DNA of 64,000 bases, from the NCBI GenBank assembly GCA_035048495.1, contig CM068546.1, forward strand, positions 15,940,435 through 16,004,434, written 5' to 3'. Under the pieces are notes generated by a model. It saw only the letters and a program-made list of their open reading frames with translations. It ran no database searches and was not told the DNA's origin. The DNA comes from Euptelea pleiosperma (taxonomy: Eukaryota; Streptophyta; Magnoliopsida; Ranunculales; Eupteleaceae). Shown piece by piece: positions 1 to 9,421 of this stretch. Every line of letters starts with the position of its first letter. Position 1 is the first letter of the stretch. Made by a program: the position numbers and the translations under genes.

Positions 1-838
1 AGCAGCAAGTGATCCTCCCAACTGCCCTTGAAGTCCATTATACAAGCTCTGAGTAAATCTTCAAAGATTTGATTCACTCGCTCTGTCTGCCCGTCTGTTT
101 GAGGGTGAGAAGCTGAACTAAAATTCAATTTTGTCCCGAAGGCACTCTGAAAACTCTTCCAGAATTTTGAGGTGAACTTCGGATTTCTATCTGAAACAAT
201 GGAGACTGGGATACCGTGTAGTTTGACAATCTCTTTGACGTACAATCTGCTAAAATCATCGACACTGTGAGTGGCTCTGACAGCCAAAAAATGAGCAGAT
301 TTTGTCAACTTGTCCACGATTACCCAAACGGAGTCATGATTCTGACGAGTCTTAGGTAGACCCATCACAAAATCCATTGACACATTATCCCACTTCCACT
401 TTAGGATAGGTAGAGGCTGCAGGGTGCCTCTTGGTTTCTGATGCTCTACCTTGATCTGCTGACATGTTAGGCATCTAGACACATATTGAGGAATCTCCTT
501 CTTCATGTTATTCCACCAAAACTGTCTACGTAAGTCTTGGTACATCTTAGAGCTGCCTGGATGTATTGTGTAACGAGTACAGTGAGCCTCATCGAGGATG
601 TCCCGTTTCAGCTCATCATTGCCTTTAGGTACCCACAATCTCTCACGGTACCTCAGACTGCCATCTGAGTGCAAAGTCCACTCCTCCTTCGAGATAGTAT
701 GGCGGACGGCATCAGACCCTCCCTTTTCATGCTGTGCCTCTATAATCCTTCTAACCAAAGAGGGTTCGACCACCAAGTGTGAGACAAGGATCTTGGGGTA
801 CTGTGTCGAAATCTGAGGTTCACGGTCCCCCTCAGCAT
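1..838 (-). pseudogene. Integrase fragment of the outer gypsy element
   Basis: Read on the minus strand, this is a nearly continuous Ty3/gypsy integrase. A conserved region with the motif HPGSSKMYQDLRRQFWW precedes the zinc-finger cysteines of RCLTCQ. The catalytic core follows with MDFVMGLPKT (first Asp), VSDRNPKF (second Asp) and TDGQTERVNQ (Glu). The sequence leaves the window at position 1, before the C-terminal domain. Just upstream in element direction, near 840-860, it joins protease-end sequence without any RT or RNase H. The enzyme would insert element cDNA into the host chromosome. It is broken because the ORF upstream is deleted. Confidence 0.85.
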
Positions 839-856
839 CCGGCCATTCTATCTCCT

Positions 857-956
857 GGCCCAATCAAACAATTCTTACACATTTGATTAACAATACAATT
901 CCCTCCTAGAGGTGTAGATACAGTAAGCGTAAAGTCTAATGACTCGAATTCAAAGC
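857..956 (-). pseudogene. Second half of the split protease of the outer element
   Basis: The minus-strand translation reads FEFESLDFTLTVSTPLGG and then a QMCKNCLIG-type segment, the usual C-terminal half of a Ty3/gypsy aspartic protease. It continues directly from the active-site half at 8112-8190 once the chromovirus and one copy of the AAAGC duplication are removed. This shows that both pieces were one gene. Confidence 0.75.
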
Positions 957-2139
957 TGATGCAGGATGATGAGAACTAGCCTATATGAGGTGCAAAGATC
1001 AGAAATAAATTACCACAAGTAATAAGAAAATATAAAACTACTCTAACAATTACCACAAATATGTAGATATGCTAGCAAATAATTAACTGATTATCTCAAA
1101 TGCTAGATCTCACAACCAAGTAGTGAAAAACCCTCAATTATTGATTGAGCGGCTCGAATGGAAGTGAGGACTTCCACTAGCTAGGGTTCAACCAACACTT
1201 GTAGGTTCACTTTAATTTCCTTTTTCAAGATATTATAAGTTATTTGAAGTTCGGGAAGGTTTCTGGCAAGTTTCGATGCTTTTTGACAAGTATCAGATTT
1301 TAGCTGGGTTTCGGGAGAAAAATGAAAACCATGGGAAATTAGGATTTGAGAAGAGATTAGGGGTTTCTATGGTTACCGCAGGGACCTAAGAGTATTTGGG
1401 GGTTGTAGTGAGGGTTTTGGGAGGGTTTAGAGTGCCATAGGGAGAATTGTGGAAGAAGGTTACTATTCACGTTACTATTCACGCAGCACTATTCATGCGG
1501 TACTATTCATGTGACACTATTCATAGTTATGATCAATGGTTAGGGTTTCGGGATAAAAGATGTATGGTTGGGTTTTTTAGGTCAAATTTGATCCAAAGAA
1601 AAGAAAAAAGAAAAAAAAGATGGAGAAAGAGAAGGGAATAAGATAGAAGAGATAAAGATAAAGAGAATACCTTTCGGATTCGCACTGAGTAGCTTGGATT
1701 CGCACCAAGGAAGAAGAGAACAATCCACAAGAGATTTCTCAATAACAAAAGTCAAATTCATCATCAATCAAAGATTACAACTAAAAGAGTTTATATAATA
1801 ACTCAAAACTCCTTAGTCTAATCTCAGCCATCCATTTAATCTAATGACTATAAAAAAGTACAACAACTTAAAGTAACTAACCAAAATTACAATGAGCCCC
1901 CTAATTATGGGCTAATTGCAAAGACACCTAAAACTCTCCACAAGCTCCATACGCAGCCCACATGCATCTTTCCAATGTGGAGTCTTCATGATGCACATGC
2001 ACGTGGGGTCTTCTGCTCCCATAAATCAAGGAAAACTAAAACGGGGGCCCACATAGTCATCAAAATACAAAGACATGGGTATGGGCCAGTTTTCCTCTTC
2101 TGCTGGTATACTCTAGGTAAGGACGTGATGTCCTCATCA
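957..2139 (-). repeat. 3' LTR of the chromovirus
   Basis: This 1183-bp repeat has inverted tips TGATG and CATCA and is nearly the same as 6930-8106. On the plus strand its left flank is AAAGC. The end of the integrase reading frame runs into it (1986-2139), so the last protein residues are LTR-encoded. Confidence 0.95.
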
Positions 2140-2615
2140 ACTCTCTTCGTCTGAAAAGATTTCGCCACTAGCGAAATAAAGCTGCGATAACGCTCCAAGA
2201 TGTTGGGGTCAAGCTGCTGCAAATCTGTCTCTGTCATCCACGAACTATCTGATGTCGGCCTGTTTTTCCATTTGACAAGGTATTTCTGAAAATCTCCTTG
2301 CTTGGTGGAAACTATTTGCTCGTCCAAGATATCCTCAATCTCTTCCCTTCTCTTAGGTAAAGGTGGTGGTGAAGGCAAAGGCTGAGGGGGCTGATCGGGC
2401 AAATATACTGAGTGAGGTGTAAGGTTGGCGGCTGAAGCTGTTGGGTCTTGGGCAGGAACAAGATCCTCCACATTAAAGGTTGAGTTAATACCCATATCAG
2501 GTGGTAGGTCCAGAACATACGCATTAGAACCCACTTGTTTCAATATCTTGAAAGGTCCTGCACTGCGAGCTTGTAATTTCTTCACGGCTCCCGATGGGAA
2601 TCGCTCATGCTTCAT
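1986..2615 (-). pseudogene. Integrase C-terminal region with chromodomain
   Basis: This 209-residue frame starts with the GPFKILKQVGSNAYVLDLP stretch typical of the integrase C-terminal domain. A proline-rich linker (about residues 70-90) follows. A chromodomain lies at about residues 92-140, recognised by ILDEQIV, YLVKWKNRP and SSWMTETDL. Chromodomains steer integration to marked chromatin. The aromatic cage looks incomplete, as in several plant chromoviruses. It belongs to the same protein as the upstream pol frame but is out of phase by one base near 2612-2625, where a GDYVM-type motif is broken. The tail is encoded by the LTR. Confidence 0.85.
2140..2152 (-). other. Possible polypurine tract of the chromovirus
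   Basis: On the minus strand the bases just before the 3' LTR read GACGAAGAGAGT, a short purine-rich run in the place where plus-strand synthesis would be primed. It is weak and was identified by position only. Confidence 0.4.
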
Positions 2616-5188
2616 CCGAACATAACGTAATCACCTGCTAGAAATTCCTTATACCTGCGGTGTGAGTCAGCAGATATTTTATACTTTTCATTATTCGCAG
2701 TAATTCTTTTCTTGATCTCAGAATGCAAATCATGAATGTGGCGTGCAAATGCATCAACGGACTCAGATGGTCTATGTGTGACTGACATGGGGATGTGATC
2801 TATAGGCTTCCTAGGTTTATACCCATTGACGATTTCAAATGGACTCATGCCAGTTGTTCTATTGACTGAACTGTTGTATGCAAACTCGGCTACAGACAAT
2901 ATGGAATCCCACGACTTGACATGATCACCCACTAGACATCTTAACAGATTACCTAGGCTCCGATTTGTCACCTCGGTCTGACCATCCGTCTGAGGGTGGT
3001 AAGCAGACGAAAATTGAAGCTTGGTTCCCATCGTATACCAAAGTGTCTTCCAAAAATAGCTCATAAACTTCACATCACGATCAGACACCATGGTTTTCGG
3101 TAACCCATGCAATCGAATTACCTCTTCAAAGAAAATCTTCGCTATCCTAGAGGCATCTGAGGTTTTCGAACACGGGAGGAAGTGGGCCATTTTAGAGAAA
3201 CGGTCCACTACAACAAAAATGGAATCGTGCTGCCTAATAGTCTTTGGCAGCCTAAGCACGAAATCCATGCTGATGTCTTGCCACGGAGAATGTGGCACTG
3301 GCAACGGGGTATACAACCCGGTATTTTGCTTTCGATGCTTTGCCAGTTGACATACACGACATTGCCCTATAATTTTGGCGACGTCTCGCTTGAGACTCTG
3401 CCAGTAAAATAGATCCTCAACGAGGACAATGGTTTTATCACAGCCAAAGTGGCCGGCTATTCCACCAGCGTGATGCTCCCAAACAAGAAAGCCTCGTAGG
3501 GACATTCGGGGTATGCAGTGTTTATCACCCTTAAAGATGAATCCGTTTTGTCGGGAAAACCCTTTGTCATTCCTCAACTGATCGCTCAGAAGAGAAGCAT
3601 GTAACTCCCCAAAGTCTGGGCAGGTAGGATAGTCATCCTTCAACTGCTCAAATCCAGTCACCTCTACACTCATAGAGTGCAAGACTGCGATCCTACGACT
3701 CAAGGCATCGGCTGGTTTGTTCTCGACTCCAACTGTGTGATTTAGCACGAAAGTGTACTCCTGAAGAAATTCCACCCACTTCGCGTGTCTTGGGTTTAAC
3801 TTCTTTTGGGAGCTAAGATATCTCAGTGCCTCATGGTCAGAGAACAAGACAAATTCTAGCGGCAGTAGGTAATGTCTCTGGACTACCGGGTAAAATTCCT
3901 TGTCATAAGTAGAGTACTTTTGTTTGGCATCATTTAATTTCTCACTAAAATAAGCAATGGGATGCCCTTCTTGACTCAGAACTCCACCTATACCGACTCC
4001 AGATGCATCACAACCAACCTCAAAGACTTTGGAAAAGTCCGGTAGGCGCATAACTAGGGCTTCAACCATTCTGGTCTTGATTGTCTCGAATGCCTTCGCA
4101 GCTGACTTGGTCCATGCAAATTCCCCTTTTTTTATGCAATCCGTGATAGGGGCCATGATGGAACTAAACCCACGAATGAACCGTCGATAGAAAATAGCTA
4201 ATCCGTGAAAACTACGGACTTCATGGATGTTCTTCGGTTCGGGCCAACTTACAATAGCCTTGACCTTTTCGGGGTCTGTGGACATTCCTTCAGCAGAGAC
4301 AATGAATCCTAAGAAGATAACCTGATGGGACATGAATGTACACTTCTTAAGATTTGCGATCAGGTTTTCTTTTCTCAGGACTTGACAAACCTGTCTCAAG
4401 TGATTGAAATGCTGCTCCATGGAGGTACTGTAAATCAGGATATCATCGAAGTACACAACCAGGAACTTACCCATGAAAGGCCTCAACACTTGTGTCATAA
4501 CCCTCATAAAAGTACTTGGGGCATTGGTCAATCCAAAGGGCATGACTGACCACTCATATAAACCATCCTTTGTCTTGAAGGCGGTTTTCCACTCATCTCC
4601 TGGGCGGATGCGAATTTGATGGTAACCACTCTTAAGGTCTATCTTTGAAAAGATCGTGGCACCGGCCATCATGTCCAACATATTGTCAAGCCTCGGAATA
4701 AGGAACCGATACTTAACCGTAATTTTGTTGATGGCTCTACTGTCTAAACAGATTCTCCAAGATCCGTCTTTCTTGGGAGTGAGGAGCACTGGCACGGCAC
4801 AAGGGCTGATGCTCTCTCGAATAAACCCCTTTTTAAGAAGCTCATCCACTTGCTTCTTCAACTCAGCATGCTCTATGGGATTCATTTGGTAGTGCGGGAG
4901 GTTAGGTAGAGTTGCTCCGGGGACTAAATCGATAGCGTGCTGAATGTCCCTCATCGGAGGAAGCTCATCTGGTAAATCATCGGGAAAAACATCCTGGAAC
5001 TCCCTATACACTGGTACCACATCTGGTAGTATCTCAACAATCAATTCAGGAGATGACTCTTTGGCTAGTAGGGCATAAATGATAGACTCATCCGTGGTCT
5101 CTCTCTCAAACTCTTTCGCACTGATGATATGGAGAGATTTGGATTTTGGTCCTTTGTTGGTCTCACCCTTCTGCATTTTATCTTTCAT
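2612..5188 (-). CDS. pol: Chromovirus pol: RT, RNase H and integrase core
   Basis: This 858-residue open frame holds the enzymes that copy element RNA into DNA and integrate it. Reverse transcriptase has the fingers motif with VLLTPKKDG, then DLKSGYHQIR and the catalytic VVYFDDILIYS (about residue 244). RNase H begins near residue 393 with CDASG and ends with NKPADALSR. Integrase has the zinc-binding pair HH near 570 and the Cys pair near 611, then Asp in DISMDF (about 640), Asp in VSDRD (about 700) and Glu in TDGQTE (about 736). All visible catalytic residues are present. The frame starts after the protease, from which it is separated by a stop, and ends in a one-base frameshift before the chromodomain part. 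Confidence 0.92.
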   Translation of the reverse strand: MKDKMQKGETNKGPKSKSLHIISAKEFERETTDESIIYALLAKESSPELIVEILPDVVPVYREFQDVFPDDLPDELPPMRDIQHAIDLVPGATLPNLPHYQMNPIEHAELKKQVDELLKKGFIRESISPCAVPVLLTPKKDGSWRICLDSRAINKITVKYRFLIPRLDNMLDMMAGATIFSKIDLKSGYHQIRIRPGDEWKTAFKTKDGLYEWSVMPFGLTNAPSTFMRVMTQVLRPFMGKFLVVYFDDILIYSTSMEQHFNHLRQVCQVLRKENLIANLKKCTFMSHQVIFLGFIVSAEGMSTDPEKVKAIVSWPEPKNIHEVRSFHGLAIFYRRFIRGFSSIMAPITDCIKKGEFAWTKSAAKAFETIKTRMVEALVMRLPDFSKVFEVGCDASGVGIGGVLSQEGHPIAYFSEKLNDAKQKYSTYDKEFYPVVQRHYLLPLEFVLFSDHEALRYLSSQKKLNPRHAKWVEFLQEYTFVLNHTVGVENKPADALSRRIAVLHSMSVEVTGFEQLKDDYPTCPDFGELHASLLSDQLRNDKGFSRQNGFIFKGDKHCIPRMSLRGFLVWEHHAGGIAGHFGCDKTIVLVEDLFYWQSLKRDVAKIIGQCRVCQLAKHRKQNTGLYTPLPVPHSPWQDISMDFVLRLPKTIRQHDSIFVVVDRFSKMAHFLPCSKTSDASRIAKIFFEEVIRLHGLPKTMVSDRDVKFMSYFWKTLWYTMGTKLQFSSAYHPQTDGQTEVTNRSLGNLLRCLVGDHVKSWDSILSVAEFAYNSSVNRTTGMSPFEIVNGYKPRKPIDHIPMSVTHRPSESVDAFARHIHDLHSEIKKRITANNEKYKISADSHRRYKEFLAGDYVMFG

Positions 5189-5605
5189 CTATGTGGTGTC
5201 CTTCAGTGGTAGAGGGTTCAACTTAATCCTCTTACCTTCATAGATAAAGGAACACGTGTTCGATCTGCCAAATAGTGTCACATCGCAGTCATATAACCAA
5301 TGCCTACCCAGAATGATATGTCCAACATCCATGGGTACTACATCACACCACAAGGTGTCCTTATAAGAAGAGAACTGGATAGGAACCTGACACCTCTGAG
5401 AAACGGGGATGGATGACGCGTCAACCTATGCAACTCGATATGGCTGTGGGTGGGCGACAGGCACCAATCTGAGACGGGTCACTGTGCTAGAGGACACAAC
5501 ATTAGTGCAACTTCCACTGTCGACGATAATCTTGCAACTCTTTTCGCCACACTTGGCATAGGTATGAAAGATAGAGTTACGTCGCCAATCGTCAGTTTCC
5601 TTGAT
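5189..5605 (-). pseudogene. Chromovirus aspartic protease, broken
   Basis: The minus-strand translation shows the protease active site IIVDSGSCTNVVSS at about 5510-5545 and, further on, GHIILGRHWLYD, the conserved flap and ILG motif, followed by sequence leading into pol. A stop codon near 5427 and another just before the pol frame interrupt it, and there is a frame change relative to the zinc-knuckle frame near 5600. In a working element it would cleave the Gag-Pol polyprotein. Confidence 0.8.
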
Positions 5606-6793
5606 TTAGGCCAAGGCGCACCGAACAACTGCAAGCCGTGAGGTATTAGCCTCCTCACTGTCCTCATCACTAGGACTGGACTCAGGATCATGGGTTTCTT
5701 CTTCAAAATCTTCCTGCTCGTCTTCTTCAGTGCCCTCAATATACAAAGCCTTGGTGGGTTCTTTGGTAGGACAATGGATTGCAAAGTGTCCAAAACCTTG
5801 ACACTTGTAGCAGCGATTCGGCCCATTTCCTCTTGAAGTTCCACCGATTACTCCCTTTCCTTTGTTATCCCCATAACTGGAAGGAGTGTTAGCATTGGCT
5901 CTAACAGACTGACTTCCCACATTAGGTTTAGCTCCCATGGAAGGAGGCTTGGCAGTTGAGTTGCGGGAGTCAAACCGCCTCTTGCGGTTTCAGATACCCC
6001 TCTAAATCTTGAACTACCTGATAGGCATGCTCCAAGGTACGGATATCGTGGGGGATAAGCTCTCTCTGAAGCTCAGGTTGGAGACCCATACGAAACCTAG
6101 ATAGGGTCATAAGAGGGTCTTCTCTGATGTTACATCGCATCATATATTCATCAAACTTGACGATGTAATTGGCAATAGACATAGACCCCTGGCAAAGGGA
6201 TTGCCATTGATCTAAGAGTCTCTCGCGATAGCTCAGAGGCAAGTACTTTTTCTTGAGCATTTCCTTAATCTTGCGCACTGAGAAATGGGATCCTCACCAC
6301 TCCTCTTAACCCGACGCTCGACGTTGGTCCAATAGAGCTTAGCTTGGCCTACCAATTTCATCTTGGCAAATCGCACTCTACGACCTTCAGACATCTCATA
6401 CTACTCAAAGTAGTGGTCCATGTCAGATATCCAATTGAGGAAAACTTTTGGGTCTAGACGACCATCGAAACTAGGAGAATCTATCTTGACCGTTCTCATG
6501 ATGAGATCATCGGGATCATAGGGGTCCTGATATTGAGCAGGGGGTTGTTGACCACGATCATGACCTCGACCTAAGTCTTGGCCACAAACTCGGCTTCTCC
6601 CTTGATTGCGGGACGCTTCCTCATCCACTTCCTCAGGTTTATGATGAAGAGAAGCTTCTATGTTATCTAGACGGGCATGGGTAGCCTGCTCAAGACTTGC
6701 TAGGCGTTCAGTAAGAGCCTCAAGAGCTCGGACGATCTGTTCAGTGTTCATGTCGGGCTGATAACTCTTTCCAGTACGCGTGGGCATACGCAA
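5606..6793 (-). pseudogene. gag: Chromovirus gag, broken into three frames
   Basis: Three successive minus-strand frames make one gag. 6401-6793 carries the N-terminal part, with a coiled-coil-like segment (VRALEALTERLASLEQ) and the start of the capsid-like domain (FDGRLDPKVFLNWISDMDHYFE), ending in a stop. 5970-6278 carries the middle of the retrotransposon gag domain (YRERLLDQWQSLCQG, YIVKFDEYMMRC). 5606-5938 carries the nucleocapsid zinc knuckle CYKCQGFGHFAIHC (CX2CX4HX4C) and then a very acidic tail. Gag would package the element RNA. The start is the ATG at 6793 or 6787. Confidence 0.85.
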
Positions 6794-6913
6794 TACTGAC
6801 TCTATGGGCTCCTAACACTATATGTAATGCGAATGAGATGTTATGAACTAAGCCTAATATGCAAACTCTATTCCTATATGCAGAAAGAAAATAGAACCCT
6901 AAGCTAGACCTAA

Positions 6914-6925
6914 GCTCTGATACCA
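6914..6925 (-). other. Chromovirus primer-binding site (initiator tRNA-Met)
   Basis: The minus strand reads TGGTATCAGAGC, complementary to the 3' end of plant initiator tRNA-Met, four bases inside the 5' LTR. Complementarity stops after about 12 bases, which is the usual length for this group. Confidence 0.9.
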
Positions 6926-6929
6926 AATT

Positions 6930-8106
6930 TGATGCAGGATGATGAGAACTAGCCTATATGAGGTGCAAAGATCAGAAATAAATTACCACAAGTAATAAGA
7001 AAATATAAAACTACTCTAACAATTACCACAAATATGTAGATATGCTAGCAAATAATTAATTGATTATTTCAAATGCTAGATCTCACAACCAAGTAGTGAA
7101 AAACCCTCAATTATTGATTGAGCGGCTCGAATGGAAGTAAGGACTTCCACTAGCTAGGGTTCAACCAACACTTGTAGGTTCACTTTAATTTTCTTTTTCA
7201 AGATATTATAAGTTATTTGAAGTTCGGGAAGGTTTCTGGTAAGTTTTGAGGTTTTTTGACAAGTATCATATTTTAGTCGGGTTTCGGGAGAAAAATAAAA
7301 ACCATGGAAAATTAGGGTTTGAAAAGAGATTAGGGGTTTCTATGGTTACCGCAGGGACCTAGGAGTATTTGGGGGTTGCGGTGAGGGTTTTGGGAGGATT
7401 TAGAGTGCCATAGGGAGAATTGTGGAGGAAGGTTACTATTCATGTTACAATTCACACGGCACTATTCACGTGACACTATTCATAGTTATGATCAATGGTT
7501 AGGGTTTCGGGATAAAAGATGTATGGTTGGGTTTTCTAGGTCAAATTTGATCCAAAGAAAAGAAAAAAAGAAAATAAAGATGGAGAAAGAGAAGAGAATA
7601 AGAGAGAAGAGTAAAGATAAAGAGAATACCTTTCGGATTCGCACCGAGTAGCTTGGATTCGCATCAAGGAAGAAGAGAACAATCCACAAGAGATTTCTCA
7701 ATAACAAAAGTCAATATAATTCATTATCAATCAAAGATTACAACTAAAAGAGTTTATATAATAACTCAAAACTCCCTAATCTAATTTCAACCATCCATTT
7801 AATCTAATGGCTATAAAAAAGTACAGCAACTTAAAGTAACTAACCAAAATTACAATGAGCCCCCTAACTATGGGCTAATTGCAAAGACACCTAAAACTCT
7901 CCACAAGCTCCATACGCAGCAGCCCACATGCATCTTTCCAATGTGGAGTCTTCATGATGCACATGCACGTGGGGTCTTCTGCTCCCATAAATCAAGGAGA
8001 ACTAAAATGGGGGCCCACATAGTCATCAAAATACAAAGACATGGGTATGGGCCCAGTTTTCCTCCTCCGCTGGTATACTCTAGGTAAGGACGTGATGTCT
8101 TCATCA
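6930..8106 (-). repeat. 5' LTR of the chromovirus
   Basis: This 1177-bp repeat pairs with 957-2139. Its outer end is followed by AAAGC at 8107-8111, matching the AAAGC left of the other LTR. Confidence 0.95.
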
Positions 8107-8111
8107 AAAGC

Positions 8112-9204
8112 CCAAAGCATATGCAAACGTAATAAATACAAATGAATGGGTAGAACCCGAATCAATCAACACTTTAGCATACAAGTGTGAGATCAGAAGA
8201 GTACCTTCTACCACATTCTTGGATGCACTCGCATCTTGCTGTGTAATGGCAAAGACTCGCCCCGGTATGTTCGGCTTGAGTATTGCCCGTAGGCTTTTGA
8301 TATGGTGCGTGAGGGCAGTGTCTCTGTAAGTGTCCTACGCCATTGCAGTTGTAACAACACTTATCTACTCGAACAATCTGATTAGGAGGGGCTGAGTTGA
8401 TCGGGTGCGTAGCAATAGTAGGAACAGATAACTTCGGCTTCTTAGCTGAATCCGAATATCTCTGGGGAGCAGTAGGTGCAACTCGACCCTTTCCCTTCGG
8501 ATCTGTACGATCTTTCAGGAAATCGCTGGTATCCTTCTCCAGCGCCAATGCCATCTCTACGGTGGTGCCATATACATGAATCAACTGGCCCACAATCATC
8601 CTCCTAATTCCAGACTTGAGGCCCGTCTGAAATCTCTTCGCCTTTCTCTCCTCTGTCGAGATGATGTGTGGTGCATAAGCTGCCAAACGATCAAACTGGG
8701 TCACATACTGTGCCACAGTCATGAAACCCTGCACGAGGGCCAAGAAGTCTGCCTCGAGCTGATCTTGGATAGAAACGGGGAAGTACTTCTCCAGAAATAG
8801 TCCCCTAAACTCTTCCCATGTGAGAACCACATCGTCTCTCACGGAACGCACCATGTCCCACCAAATCATAGCATCGCCCTTCAACATAAAGGTGGCCAAC
8901 TCCACCTTAGGGCCTGAGGGCATCTCATAGCTCGAAAAATCCTATCTACCTCACGCAACCACCCATCAGCTTCCATTGGCTCAGGAAGACCTCTGAACTC
9001 CGGCGCTCGTAGTCGTTGGAATTCTCGCAAACTATCGTTCGGGCGAGCACGAGCTGGCTCGGAACGGACCTCCTGAACATGCCGATCCAAGGCAGCAGTG
9101 ATATGACCCAAAGCCGCGTAAACGCTGGCTAACTGAGCCTCTACACTTGCCTCTGGAGTAGGCGTACGTGAGGTATTCCTACCTCTTCCTCTTCCACTTC
9201 TCAT
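8112..9204 (-). pseudogene. gag: Outer gypsy gag and first half of protease, frameshifted
   Basis: The frame starts at the ATG giving MRSGRGRGRNTSRTPTPEAS (9204) and reads a Ty3/gypsy gag: FRGLPEPMEADGWLREVDRIF, then after a frameshift near 8925 ELATFMLKGDAMIWWDMV and the rest of the capsid-like domain. A zinc knuckle CYNCNGVGHLQRHC follows at about 8320-8370. A second frameshift near 8265 leads into the protease active site VLIDSGSTHSF (about 8150-8185). The chromovirus interrupts the gene immediately after YALG. Gag would form the particle and bind RNA. At least two indels make it inactive. Confidence 0.85.
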
Positions 9205-9399
9205 TGCCTTTATAACAAAAGGACGAGTTAGGGACGTGCACAATAAATAGTTTTAAAAATAACAAGAAATCGTATTATGATGTTTTTTATCTTGTTAGTT
9301 CTTCATTCGTAAGGTTGTATTATGATCTTAATTAATATGCGATTTGATGAAAATGTATTATTCAATTTGGCTAAGTTACTATGTTTCCGAGGACTAGTA

Positions 9400-9418
9400 A
9401 CTTAAAGTTTTGATACCA
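9400..9418 (-). other. Primer-binding site of the outer gypsy element
   Basis: The minus strand reads TGGTATCAAAACTTTAAG directly next to the LTR tip at 9422. The first eight bases match the initiator tRNA-Met complement, and the match then decays. Confidence 0.7.
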
Positions 9419-9421
9419 AGC

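Larger units (their letters stand above)
957..8106 (-). mobile_element. Complete Ty3/gypsy chromovirus with two LTRs
   Basis: Two direct repeats (957-2139 and 6930-8106) both run from TGATGCAGG to ATCA and are flanked by the 5-bp duplication AAAGC (952-956 and 8107-8111). The PBS for initiator tRNA-Met and gag, protease, RT, RNase H and integrase with a chromodomain lie between them in the right order on the minus strand. The two LTRs differ by scattered substitutions, so insertion was not very recent. Stop codons and frameshifts in gag, protease and the end of integrase make it non-autonomous. I am sure of the chromovirus class but not of the exact clade. Confidence 0.95.
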
